Shown: positions 48,876 to 57,041 of the stretch, in pieces | Numbering within the stretch: position 1 is the stretch's first letter | Layout: each line of letters opens with the position of its first letter | Source of the DNA: an uncultured Collinsella sp. | GTDB taxonomy: Bacteria; Actinomycetota; Coriobacteriia; Coriobacteriales; Coriobacteriaceae | DNA: 64,000 bases | Direction: 5' to 3' | Assembly (NCBI GenBank): GCA_900759335.1 | Contig: CAAEUX010000088.1 | Span: 46,691-110,690 of the forward strand | Translations under genes and position numbers: made by a program | The notes under the pieces: model-generated | Told to the model about the DNA's origin: nothing | Databases searched by the model: none | What the model saw: the letters and a program-made list of their open reading frames with translations, nothing else

Positions 48876-50036
48876 ATGAAAAACCGTACGGTTTTGCTTT
48901 ATATGACGTTCGTTTTTCTATCGAACTTCGGCACTATTTTGTATTTTCTGACGGTTTACCTTGAATTCGTCGGATTCTCGATGGTGGCGATTTCTAGCAT
49001 GATGATTGCATATCAAGTGAGCAAGTTCATCCTTGAAGTTCCCACTGGCTATATTGCCGATAGGTTTGGACGAAAGACAAGTGGTCTCGTTGGCGTCGTG
49101 GGGATGCTTGGATACTATGTCGCCCTGCTTCTCGTCCGTTCTCCTCTGCTTTTAATCGGTGCGTTCGCTCTCAAAGGTTTTGCCGTTGCATGTCTGAGCG
49201 GATCCATAGAAGCGATTTACATTGACAGCGTCTCTCAGGACCAGCTCGTAAGACTTAATGTCTTTGCGCGATTTGTTTTCTATGCCTCTTATGCCATCTC
49301 CGCTTGCGTGGGCGGTTTCATTTCGTCAGTCGGTGCATATCTCATTGGTCTTTCGACAGATATCATCGCAATGGTGTTGACGTTGGTTGTCGTTGTCTGC
49401 ATTCCTGAGATGCGAAGAGGGGGCACTGCGGCGACACCTGAGCGTGGAATTAGCCCGAAGACGATCGGAGCCGCTATTGCGTACAATCGCATTCTTCGTT
49501 CGGCGTTCATCATGGACTGTTCTCAGGCGTTTGCTTTTGTCGCCCTGGAAGACTTTTTCTCACTGCTGCTTGCGGGTCGCGGAATGAATGCCGTCGCTTC
49601 GGGTGTGACCATTGCGGTCCAGCTCCTTGCCTCGGCCTCCATGGGGCTTATTGTGCCCAATGTGATTGCTCATGTCGACAAGGGCCGTTTTGCGCGTATT
49701 TGCGGCATCATTCGCTTAGTATTGACAGCTTTGTTTTTGATCCCCCTTACTCCGGCTAATTTGCTGCCCGTGTTCTATGTGCTGCAGACGGTTGCGTACT
49801 CGTTGTTTGCCCCAATCAAATACTCAGTTTTCCAAAATGCTGCCGATTCTTCGATGCGCTGTTCACTGATTTCGGTTCAAAGCCAGATGGTGGCGGTGGG
49901 TGCCGTTCTTTTCTATCTGCTCAACGCTGTGTTGAGTAGCGTTGCAGGCATTCGAGTCGTATTGCTTGTTGCGCTCGGGATTTCTTCCTTGGTGTATATC
50001 CCCGCGCTCTTTCGTCTTACAAGTCAAAGGCTGTGA
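48876..50036 (+). CDS. MFS transporter
   Basis: A 386-residue membrane protein with about twelve hydrophobic segments. Motif A reads GYIADRFGRKTSG (residues about 61-73), between helices 2 and 3. It is short and has no long loops, like drug/metabolite exporters. The ATG at 48876 follows GGAGGGCGGAGT. The substrate is not predictable. A terminator follows the gene. Confidence 0.85.
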   Translation: MKNRTVLLYMTFVFLSNFGTILYFLTVYLEFVGFSMVAISSMMIAYQVSKFILEVPTGYIADRFGRKTSGLVGVVGMLGYYVALLLVRSPLLLIGAFALKGFAVACLSGSIEAIYIDSVSQDQLVRLNVFARFVFYASYAISACVGGFISSVGAYLIGLSTDIIAMVLTLVVVVCIPEMRRGGTAATPERGISPKTIGAAIAYNRILRSAFIMDCSQAFAFVALEDFFSLLLAGRGMNAVASGVTIAVQLLASASMGLIVPNVIAHVDKGRFARICGIIRLVLTALFLIPLTPANLLPVFYVLQTVAYSLFAPIKYSVFQNAADSSMRCSLISVQSQMVAVGAVLFYLLNAVLSSVAGIRVVLLVALGISSLVYIPALFRLTSQRL

Positions 50037-50072
50037 GTATTTGGACACCGATAACTTATATATCAACGCAAT

Positions 50073-50105
50073 AAACCCGAGCGCGAGGGCGTTTGGGTTT
50101 ATTAT
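50073..50105 (+). terminator. Terminator of the MFS gene
   Basis: AAACCCGAGCG pairs with CGTTTGGGTTT, followed by ATTATT. Confidence 0.65.
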
Positions 50106-50156
50106 TGAAGCGTATGTAACCTGGCGGCGCCACACCGCCTGTTAGTAGGGAGACAC

Positions 50157-51335
50157 ATGAACGTTCTGGTCGTCAACGCAGGATCTTCGACCCTTAAGTA
50201 TCAGGTCATCGATACCAAGTCCCACAAGGTGTCCGCAAAGGGCTCCTGCGAGCGCGTCTGCTTTACCGGCGGTACCTTTACCCACGCTGCCAACGGTTCC
50301 AAGAAAGTGACCGAGAACATCGAGTTCCCCGACCACAAGGTCGCCATCGAGGTCGTTCTGAAGGACCTCGAGGCCAACGGCGTCAAGATCGAGGGCATTG
50401 GTCACCGTATCGTTCAGGGCGGCTGGTACTTTGGCGACTCCTCCCTCGTCGACGAGGACGTTCTCGCCAAGATCCGCGAGGTCGCCCCGCTGGCGCCGCT
50501 GCACAACAACCCCGAGGCCAACGTTATCGAGTACTGCCTGGAGCAGTATCCCGACCTGCCCAACGTCACGGTCTACGACACCGCTTTCCACTTCAATATG
50601 CCCGAGGTCGCCAAGACTTACGCCCTGCCCAAGGACGTCTGCGACAAGCTGCACATCCGTAAGTACGGCGCTCACGGCACCAGCTACCGTTACATCTCCA
50701 AGAAGGTCGCCGAGATGACCAACGGCGAGGCCCGCAAGGTCGTCGTGTGCCATATCGGCTCCGGCGCTTCCCTGTGCGCCATCGAGGATGGCAAGTGCAT
50801 GGACACCACCATGGGTCTCACCCCGCTCGACGGCGTCATGATGGGCACCCGCTGTGGCTCCATCGACCCGGCTACCGTGTGCTACCTGCAGCGTGAGGGT
50901 GGCTACACCTTCGACGAGGTCGATGAGATGATGAACAAGAAGTCCGGCCTTTTGGCCGTGACCGGCGGCAAGACCAACGACTGCCGTAACGTCGAGGAGC
51001 TCGCCGCTGCTGGTGACCCCGAGGCTCAGCTCGCCTTCGATATGTTCATCTACAAGATTGCCGCCAAGGCTGCCGAGATGGCTACTTCTATGTGCGGTAT
51101 GGACACCCTGGTCTTTACTGCCGGCATTGGCGAGCACGCTCCGGCGGTCCGCGCCGGCGTTGCCGACCGCCTGGCCTTTATGGGCGTCAAGATGGATCAT
51201 GCCCGCAACGCCCTGCGTGGTGACGGCGCTTGGTGCCTGTCTGCCAAGGATTCCAAGGTCAAGATCTTCGTCATCCCCACGGACGAGGAGTTCATGATCG
51301 CTTCTGACGTCGAGCGCATCGTCAACGGCAAGTAA
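50157..51335 (+). CDS. ackA: Acetate kinase, copy 1
   Basis: A 392-residue ASKHA-fold kinase making ATP from acetyl phosphate. Signatures: NVLVVNAGSSTLKYQVID at the start, GHRIVQGGWYF, VYDTAFHFNMPEVAKTYALP with the catalytic Asp, HGTSYRYISKKV, VCHIGSGASLCAIEDGKCMDTTMGLTPLDGVMMGTRCGSIDPA and FTAGIGEHAP. A second full copy follows 164 bases downstream. In this copy the usual HLGNG loop reads HIGSG. Confidence 0.92.
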   Translation: MNVLVVNAGSSTLKYQVIDTKSHKVSAKGSCERVCFTGGTFTHAANGSKKVTENIEFPDHKVAIEVVLKDLEANGVKIEGIGHRIVQGGWYFGDSSLVDEDVLAKIREVAPLAPLHNNPEANVIEYCLEQYPDLPNVTVYDTAFHFNMPEVAKTYALPKDVCDKLHIRKYGAHGTSYRYISKKVAEMTNGEARKVVVCHIGSGASLCAIEDGKCMDTTMGLTPLDGVMMGTRCGSIDPATVCYLQREGGYTFDEVDEMMNKKSGLLAVTGGKTNDCRNVEELAAAGDPEAQLAFDMFIYKIAAKAAEMATSMCGMDTLVFTAGIGEHAPAVRAGVADRLAFMGVKMDHARNALRGDGAWCLSAKDSKVKIFVIPTDEEFMIASDVERIVNGK

Positions 51336-51346
51336 TTGCAAGAGGG

Positions 51347-51385
51347 GAGGGGCTGGACGACCGAGCGCCGTTCGGCCCCTCTTTT
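51347..51385 (+). terminator. Terminator between the acetate kinase genes
   Basis: GAGGGGC pairs with GCCCCTC, followed by TTTTG. Confidence 0.7.
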
Positions 51386-51499
51386 GCGCTCGTTGGGCGA
51401 TATGACTGATAGCTATTTATCAAGTTGTGATAACTTCTTATTAAAATGCGGCCGCCTTAAGGGGTCTGCGTCGACCGTATTGCACTGCAAAGGAGTCTC

Positions 51500-52678
51500 A
51501 TGAACGTACTTGTTGTCAACGCCGGCAGCTCAAGCCTTAAATATCAGCTTTTGGATACCGATACCCGTGAGGTTTTCGCCAAGGGCAACTGCGAACGCAT
51601 CGGTTCGGACATGGGCATCTTTGGCCACTCCGAGAACGGTGGCGCCAAGCAAACCGAGGAGGTCCCCTTCCCGGATCACCGTTCGGCTATCGCACGTGTG
51701 CTCGAGGAGCTCGAGAAGACCGACTTTACGATCGATGGCATTGGGCATCGTATCGTTCAGGGCGGCTGGCACTTCGATGATTCCGCAGTTGTCGACGACG
51801 AGGTTATGGCCAAGATTCTTGAGGTGGCCCCGCTCGCTCCGCTGCACAATTACGGCGAGGCCGCGGCAATCGAATATTGCCGCGAGAAGTATCCGGAGCT
51901 GCCCAACGTGGCCGTCTTCGACACCTCATTCCACATGACCATGCCCGAGGTCGCCTACACCTACGCGCTGCCCAAGGACGTGTGCGACAAGTACCACGTG
52001 CGCAAGTACGGCGCACACGGTACGAGCCACCGCTACGAGTGGATGATGGCCAAGGAGATCCTGGGCTCGCGCTGCCACCGCCTGCTTTCGTGCCATCTGG
52101 GCAACGGTGCCTCGCTTGCCGCCATTGAGGACGGCGTGTGCCGCGACACCACGATGGGCCTCACGCCGCTCGACGGCCTGATGATGGGCACCCGTTGCGG
52201 TTCCATCGACCCGGCCACCGTGTGTTATCTTCAGCGCGAGGGCGGCTACAGTTACCAGGAAGTCGACGACATGATGAACAAGCAGTCTGGTCTGCTTGCC
52301 ATCTCGGGCATCTCCAACGATGCCCGTGACATCCGTACACGCGCCTCCGAGGGCGACGAGCGCTGCCTGCTCGCCTTCGATATGTTCGCCTACAAGGCCA
52401 TGCAGCAGGCCGGTTCCATGATCGCTTCCATGGCGGGCGTGGACACCATCACCTTTACCGCCGGCATCGGCGAGAACGACTGGTCGATTCGCAAGGCTTT
52501 CTGCGACTGCTTTGAGTGGCTGGGCGTGCGCATCGACAACAACAAGAACCGCGAGGCCGTGGGCAACGGCCCGCAGGTCATCAGCGCCGCCGGTTCAGCC
52601 GTCACGGTCATGGTCATCCCCACCGACGAGGAATACATGATCGCCCACGACGTCGAGCGTCTGACTAAGAACAACTAA
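51500..52678 (+). CDS. ackA: Acetate kinase, copy 2
   Basis: The same length (392 residues) and the same motifs as copy 1: NVLVVNAGSSSLKYQLLD, GHRIVQGGWHF, FDTSFHMTMPEVAYTYALP, SCHLGNGASLAAIEDGVCRDTTMGLTPLDGLMMGTRCGSIDPA and FTAGIGENDWSIR. It keeps the canonical HLGNG loop. The sequences differ widely elsewhere, so the duplication is old. AAAGGAG precedes the ATG. The intervening terminator implies separate transcription and regulation. Confidence 0.92.
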   Translation: MNVLVVNAGSSSLKYQLLDTDTREVFAKGNCERIGSDMGIFGHSENGGAKQTEEVPFPDHRSAIARVLEELEKTDFTIDGIGHRIVQGGWHFDDSAVVDDEVMAKILEVAPLAPLHNYGEAAAIEYCREKYPELPNVAVFDTSFHMTMPEVAYTYALPKDVCDKYHVRKYGAHGTSHRYEWMMAKEILGSRCHRLLSCHLGNGASLAAIEDGVCRDTTMGLTPLDGLMMGTRCGSIDPATVCYLQREGGYSYQEVDDMMNKQSGLLAISGISNDARDIRTRASEGDERCLLAFDMFAYKAMQQAGSMIASMAGVDTITFTAGIGENDWSIRKAFCDCFEWLGVRIDNNKNREAVGNGPQVISAAGSAVTVMVIPTDEEYMIAHDVERLTKNN

Positions 52679-52700
52679 CGCGCGCATTTGCAAGTAAACG

Positions 52701-52737
52701 AAAGGCCTCCAGAGCAACAGCTCCGGAGGCCTTTTTG
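52701..52737 (+). terminator. Terminator of the second acetate kinase gene
   Basis: AAAGGCCTCC pairs with GGAGGCCTTT, then TTGC; a nested GGAGC stem is possible. Confidence 0.8.
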
Positions 52738-52751
52738 CTAGCAGCTGGACG

Positions 52752-52925
52752 GCGGAAACCCCATCCCATTTCGAGCGCAAATACTGGGACACGCTTTCCG
52801 GTTGAGGCACGTTGCGGAAAGTGCGACCCACAATAAAGCAAAATTCCGTCCCAAAGTTTCCCAAACAGGCCCCAAGCGGAAGCCACATCCCACAATCCGC
52901 CTCCAAACTGGGATGTAGTTTCCGG
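52752..52925. repeat. Three palindrome-like units of about 50 nt
   Basis: Units at 52752-52801, about 52814-52862 and 52876-52925 each start GCGGAA and end in TTTCC, with an ATCCCA/ACCCA block mirrored by TGGGA or GTCCCA. They lie in a 490-base gap without genes. Confidence 0.6.
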
Positions 52926-53086
52926 CGCAACAACCGCCGAAGCCCACCGGCCTTTCAATCTCCAAAGTGATCATCATCAGCAACGCCTGCGCTCCCAGCA
53001 ACGGCACCCATCCATTCAGATTTTCAGCTCCAGCTCGTAGCCAAGCCGCCGTCCACCCCGGATTCTCTGATTGCTACGTGGCGGCA
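52926..53086. other. Spacer without recognisable feature
   Basis: About 160 bases between the repeat units and the large foldback. Short ORFs here lack ribosome binding sites. Confidence 0.4.
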
Positions 53087-53213
53087 GGGACCCTACAGGG
53101 TAAAGCTCTGAAAATATTCCGCAGGACGCATGAAACCCCCGCCGCACGAAGTGCGCAGCGGGGGTTTCATGCATGTCCGAGGACGTTTTCAGAGCTTTAC
53201 CCTGTAGGGTCCC
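53087..53213. repeat. 127-nt foldback with 28-bp perfect outer stem
   Basis: 53087-53114 is exactly complementary to 53186-53213. Inside, 53128-53142 pairs perfectly with 53158-53172, and CGCAC-GAA-GTGCG caps it. The two unpaired segments between stems can each fold a mini-hairpin (TCCGCAGGA and GTCCGAGGAC), giving a branched, cruciform-like shape. It ends 15 bases before the pta stop codon. Confidence 0.75.
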
Positions 53214-53228
53214 GAGGGGATATGTCTG

Positions 53229-54209
53229 CTACTCAGCCATCTGGGCCTGGACGGCGGTGATGGCCACGACACCCACGATGTCGTCGGCAGAGCAGCCGCG
53301 CGAAAGGTCGTTGACCGGTTTGGCGATGCCCTGCAGGATGGGGCCGTAGGCGTCAGCACCGGCGAAGCGCTGGACCAGCTTGTAGCCGATGTTGCCGGCC
53401 TCGAGGTCGGGGAACACGAGCACGTTGGCCTTGCCGGCAACGGAGGAGCCGGGAGCCTTGAGCTGGGCGACGGTGGGGACGATAGCGGCATCGAGCTGCA
53501 GGTCGCCGTCGATGGCGAGCTCGGGAGCCTTCTCCTTGCAGAACTTCACGGCCTCTTGGACCTTCTTGGCGACCTCGCCACCGGCGGAGCCCATGGTGGA
53601 GTAGGAGAGCATGGCCACGTGCGGCTCAACGTTGCCCATGAAGGTGGACCAGGAGTGAGCGGAGGCGATGGCGATCTCGGAGAGTTCGTCGGAGGACGGG
53701 TTGATGTTGAGGCCGCAGTCGGCGAAGATCAGCGTGCCGTCGGTGCCGAACTGCGGGGTGTCGGTGCACATCACGAAGAAGGCCGAGACCAGCTTGGTGC
53801 CCGGGGCGGTCTTGAGGATCTGAAGCGCAGGGCGCAGGGTGTCGGCGGTGGAGTGGCAGGCGCCGGAGACCAGGCCGTCGGCATCGCCCATCTTGACCAT
53901 CATGGTGCCAAAGTAGGTGGCGTCCATCACCTGGGCGCGAGCCTGCTCGATGGTAACGCCCTTCTTGGCGCGGAGCTCGGCAAACTTCTGCGCGTACTCC
54001 TCGTGCTTCTCGGCATTGCGCGGGTCGATGACGGTAGCGCCGGGAACGTTGATCTCGTCGGGGTTGCCCAGGATGACGATCTTTGCCAGGCCCTCCTCGA
54101 TGATTTTGGTGGCCGCGACGATAGTGCGCGGATCCTCGCCCTCGGGCAGGACGATCGTCTTAAGGTCGGCCTTGGCGGCAGACTTCATACGGTTTAGGAA
54201 ATCGCTCAT
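53229..54209 (-). CDS. pta: Phosphate acetyltransferase
   Basis: A 326-residue Pta of the short class without regulatory domains, converting acetyl-CoA and phosphate to acetyl phosphate for AckA. It has KTIVLPEGEDPRTIVAA at the start, DGLVSGACHSTADTLRPALQI, FADCGLNINPSSDELSEIA and VLVFPDLEAGNIGYKLVQRFAGADAYGPILQG near the end. AAGGAG precedes the ATG. It is convergent with the tandem ackA genes rather than in an operon with them. Confidence 0.93.
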   Translation of the reverse strand: MSDFLNRMKSAAKADLKTIVLPEGEDPRTIVAATKIIEEGLAKIVILGNPDEINVPGATVIDPRNAEKHEEYAQKFAELRAKKGVTIEQARAQVMDATYFGTMMVKMGDADGLVSGACHSTADTLRPALQILKTAPGTKLVSAFFVMCTDTPQFGTDGTLIFADCGLNINPSSDELSEIAIASAHSWSTFMGNVEPHVAMLSYSTMGSAGGEVAKKVQEAVKFCKEKAPELAIDGDLQLDAAIVPTVAQLKAPGSSVAGKANVLVFPDLEAGNIGYKLVQRFAGADAYGPILQGIAKPVNDLSRGCSADDIVGVVAITAVQAQMAE

Positions 54210-54262
54210 GTTACTCCTTACAAGCGTTTCGCTAAGCTCCAGGCGCCCGGCTGTTCACGAAT

Positions 54263-54283
54263 AAACCCGCTGCTAGCGGGTTT
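54263..54283 (-). other. Short hairpin in the pta leader
   Basis: AAACCCGC pairs with GCGGGTTT around TGCTA, about 55 bases upstream of the pta start. Function unclear. Confidence 0.35.
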
Positions 54284-54336
54284 ACCTTACGTTAATGTTC
54301 GCCGCGGTGCTTGAGCTTTCCTTGTGTGGCAAGCTC

Positions 54337-54362
54337 ATTATAGGACGCATTAGCGCTATAAT
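54337..54362. promoter_or_regulatory. Divergent -10 elements for pta and glf
   Basis: TATAAT on the minus strand (54337-54342) and TATAAT on the plus strand (54357-54362) lie only 14 bases apart, so the two promoters would overlap. Confidence 0.5.
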
Positions 54363-54440
54363 CGCTCTGATAAATATGTCTCGAAGAATGTTCGAGAAAA
54401 GCCCAGCTAACGAGCCCGTGGCTTTTGACAAGGAGTATCG

Positions 54441-55643
54441 ATGCAGATTACCTCAGGCCTGCCTGAAGGCTTTAACGCCGGCGCGTACGACATGATTGTC
54501 GTCGGTACTGGATATGCCGGTGCCGTTTGCGCCCGCCGTCTTGCCGAGACTATCGGCTATCGTGTTGCCGTTTTGGAGCGCCGTAGCCACATTGCGGGCA
54601 ATGCCTATGACTGCACTGACGAGGCCGGAATCCTGATCCACGAGTACGGTCCGCATATCTATCACACCTTTAACGAGCGCGTGCACAATTTCCTGTCGCG
54701 CTTTACCAAGTGGACGGATTATCAGCACAAGGTGCTCGCCAACATCAACGGTACCCTTATGCCCGTGCCCTTCAACCATGCGAGTCTCAAGCTCGCCTTT
54801 GGTGACGAGCGCGGCGAGGAGCTGTATCAGAAGCTCGTGGAGACCTTTGGCAAGGATGTCAAGGTGCCCATTATGGAGCTGCGTAAGAAGAACGACCCCG
54901 ACTTGGCCGAGGTCGCCGATTACGTCTACGAGAACGTCTTTTTGCATTACACCATGAAGCAGTGGGGCCAGACGCCCGATCAGATCGATCCTTCGATCAC
55001 CGGCCGCGTTCCCGTCTTTGTGGGCGATGATGACCGCTACTTCCCGCAAGCTCCCTTCCAGGGCATGCCGCAGGAGGGCTACACGGCGCTCTTTGAGCAC
55101 ATGCTCGACCACGACCTGATCGACGTGTTCTGCGACGTGGACGCCCGCGATCTCTTTGAGATCGACGAGACCACCGTCAAGATCGATGGCAAGGTCTACG
55201 GCGGCGAGATTGTCTATACCGGTCCGCTCGATGAGCTGTTCAACCTCGACTTGGGTGCGTTGCCGTACCGCACGCTCGATATGAAGTTCGAGACGCTCGA
55301 TATGGACCAGTTCCAGCCCGTGGGCACCGTCAACTACACCACGAGCGAGGACTACACGCGTATCACCGAGTTCAAGAACATGACCGGTCAGGTCCTGCCC
55401 GGCAAGACCACCATCATGAAGGAGTACTCCAAGGCCTATACGCCCGGCTCGGACGAGACGCCGTACTACGCCATTCTTGAGCCCGAGAACCGTGAGCTCT
55501 ATGAGCGTTATCTTGAGCGCGTCCAGAACCTGACGAACTTCCACCCGGTGGGTCGTCTGGCCGAGTATCGTTACTACGATATGGACGCTGTGACCAATTC
55601 CGCCCTCGATCTTTCGGATGAGATTATCGCCTGCCATGCATAA
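54441..55643 (+). CDS. glf: UDP-galactopyranose mutase
   Basis: A 400-residue FAD enzyme converting UDP-galactopyranose to UDP-galactofuranose for surface glycans. The FAD-binding VVGTGYAGAVCARRLAE is near residue 20, followed by LERRSHIAGNAYD and HEYGPHIYHT. Further UGM motifs are KQWGQTPDQIDPSITGRVPV, YTGPLDELFN and HPVGRLAEYRYYDMD near the end. AAGGAG precedes the ATG. It overlaps the downstream glycosyltransferase by 8 bases. Confidence 0.93.
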   Translation: MQITSGLPEGFNAGAYDMIVVGTGYAGAVCARRLAETIGYRVAVLERRSHIAGNAYDCTDEAGILIHEYGPHIYHTFNERVHNFLSRFTKWTDYQHKVLANINGTLMPVPFNHASLKLAFGDERGEELYQKLVETFGKDVKVPIMELRKKNDPDLAEVADYVYENVFLHYTMKQWGQTPDQIDPSITGRVPVFVGDDDRYFPQAPFQGMPQEGYTALFEHMLDHDLIDVFCDVDARDLFEIDETTVKIDGKVYGGEIVYTGPLDELFNLDLGALPYRTLDMKFETLDMDQFQPVGTVNYTTSEDYTRITEFKNMTGQVLPGKTTIMKEYSKAYTPGSDETPYYAILEPENRELYERYLERVQNLTNFHPVGRLAEYRYYDMDAVTNSALDLSDEIIACHA

Positions 55644-56667
55644 AGTCATAACATTCGGTATTCCCTCGTATAACGCCGCCAAGGACATGGACCATTGCAT
55701 CACCTCTATCTTGGAGGGGAGCAATTACGCCACCGATATCGAGATTATCGTGGTGGACGACGGCTCCAAGGACGAGACGGCCGCCAAGGCCGACGAGTGG
55801 GAGGCCCGTTATCCTGGAATCATCCGCGCGGTGCACCAGGAGAATGGCGGTCACGGTATTGCCGTTCTTTCGGGTCTGCGCGAGGCACAGGGCACCTACT
55901 ACAAGGTTGTCGACTCGGACGACTGGCTCGACGGTGCGGCGCTTTCGACCATGCTGTCGATTCTGCGTGGCTTTGAGGAGCGCGACCAGCGCGTCGACCT
56001 GTTTATCTCGAACTACGTGTACGAGAAGGTTTACGAGGGCACGCATACCGCTATTGGCTACAAATTTGCCCTGCCGCGCAAAAAGATCTTTTCCTGGGAT
56101 CAGATCGGTCATTTCCGCCTGGACCAGAACCTACTCATGCACAGCCTGTGCTATCGCACGGATGTGCTGCGCGAGTCCAACCTTCCCATGCCGCCGCACA
56201 CGTTCTATGTGGACAACATCTACGCCTACGTGCCGCTGCCGCGTTGCAAGACCATGTACTACGCCGACATCGACCTCTACCGCTACTTTATCGGTCGCGA
56301 GGGCCAGAGTGTCAACGAGGCCACGATGGTCAAGCGTCTGGACCAGCAGTTCCGTGTGACGCGCATCATGATGGAGTCGTACCACCTGTACAGCGATGTT
56401 GAGTCGTCGCGCCTGCGTTCGTACATGATGGGCTACTTCACCATGATGATGGCGATCTGCTCGGTGCTTACTAAGCTTTCCGACGAGGATTGTGCCGACG
56501 AGCGCCTGAAGACGTTGTGGAGTGATTTAAAGGCCTATGACGAGCGTATGTATCGTCGTGCACGCTACGGTGTGGTCGGCTTCTTCACCAACCTGCGCGG
56601 TCGTGCCGGTGACAAAACCACACTCGGCCTATACCGTCTTGCCTCAAAGATCTTCAAATTCAACTAG
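55636..56667 (+). CDS. Glycosyltransferase family 2
   Basis: A 343-residue GT-A glycosyltransferase. It begins VITFGIPSYNAAKDMDHCITSIL, has IIVVDDGSKDETA and a DxD region in YKVVDSDDWLDG (about 97). No membrane helix is obvious. It starts inside the end of glf, so it probably uses UDP-galactofuranose or acts on the same glycan. The 3' end of the gene is one arm of a long inverted repeat. Confidence 0.85.
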   Translation: MHKVITFGIPSYNAAKDMDHCITSILEGSNYATDIEIIVVDDGSKDETAAKADEWEARYPGIIRAVHQENGGHGIAVLSGLREAQGTYYKVVDSDDWLDGAALSTMLSILRGFEERDQRVDLFISNYVYEKVYEGTHTAIGYKFALPRKKIFSWDQIGHFRLDQNLLMHSLCYRTDVLRESNLPMPPHTFYVDNIYAYVPLPRCKTMYYADIDLYRYFIGREGQSVNEATMVKRLDQQFRVTRIMMESYHLYSDVESSRLRSYMMGYFTMMMAICSVLTKLSDEDCADERLKTLWSDLKAYDERMYRRARYGVVGFFTNLRGRAGDKTTLGLYRLASKIFKFN

Positions 56668-56855
56668 CTGCTGAACAATCGCTGCTGATAGGTTGACTGG
56701 ACCCCTTGGCCTTTAGTTTGCTACTGCGAACAGTCCTGCTCGCACGGAAAGCACATTAAGTGCTTTCCGGCTCGTGCGGAACTTGTATCAAACTAAAGGC
56801 CAAGGGGCCTCTGCTATAAGAATCGATTGTCAAGTTATTTGAATTTGAAGATCTT
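56647..56855. repeat. About 209-nt nested quasi-palindrome including a foldback
   Basis: The outer 17-nt arms (56647-56663 with 56839-56855) are exact mirrors, and the first lies inside the glycosyltransferase gene. Middle arms of 18 nt (56702-56719 with 56790-56807) are perfect. The inner hairpin CGGAAAGCAC-ATTAA-GTGCTTTCCG is at 56745-56769. All share nearly the same centre. Confidence 0.7.
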
Positions 56856-57041
56856 CGACGCGCGGTACACAGGGGCCTGGGCTGAAAAGGTCTTAGTTGG
56901 TAGTCGGTCGGAGGCGGGCGGGCGTTACGTTTGTCGCGAGTTCCGCATGCAAAGAAGGCCACTTAATGTGGCCTTCGTCTTGCATAGGACTGTAGAGCAG
57001 CAAACATAACCAAGACCCACCGGGCAACCGGACGAGTTAGT
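56856..57041. terminator. Spacer with bidirectional hairpin terminator
   Basis: GAAGGCCAC (56954-56962) pairs with GTGGCCTTC (56968-56976), with a T-rich flank on each strand. It would end the minus-strand P1 peptidase transcript. I see no gene in the remainder. Confidence 0.55.

Noticed and set aside
52752..52925. Regularly spaced units considered as a CRISPR array
   Set aside because: Units are degenerate and palindromic throughout, without unique spacers, and no cas gene is nearby.
52595..53260. Several short ORFs in the gap between ackA2 and pta
   Set aside because: They run through repeats and foldbacks and lack ribosome binding sites.
54453..55724. 423-codon antisense ORF opposite glf
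   Set aside because: Shadow of the glf frame, which has clear FAD and UGM motifs.
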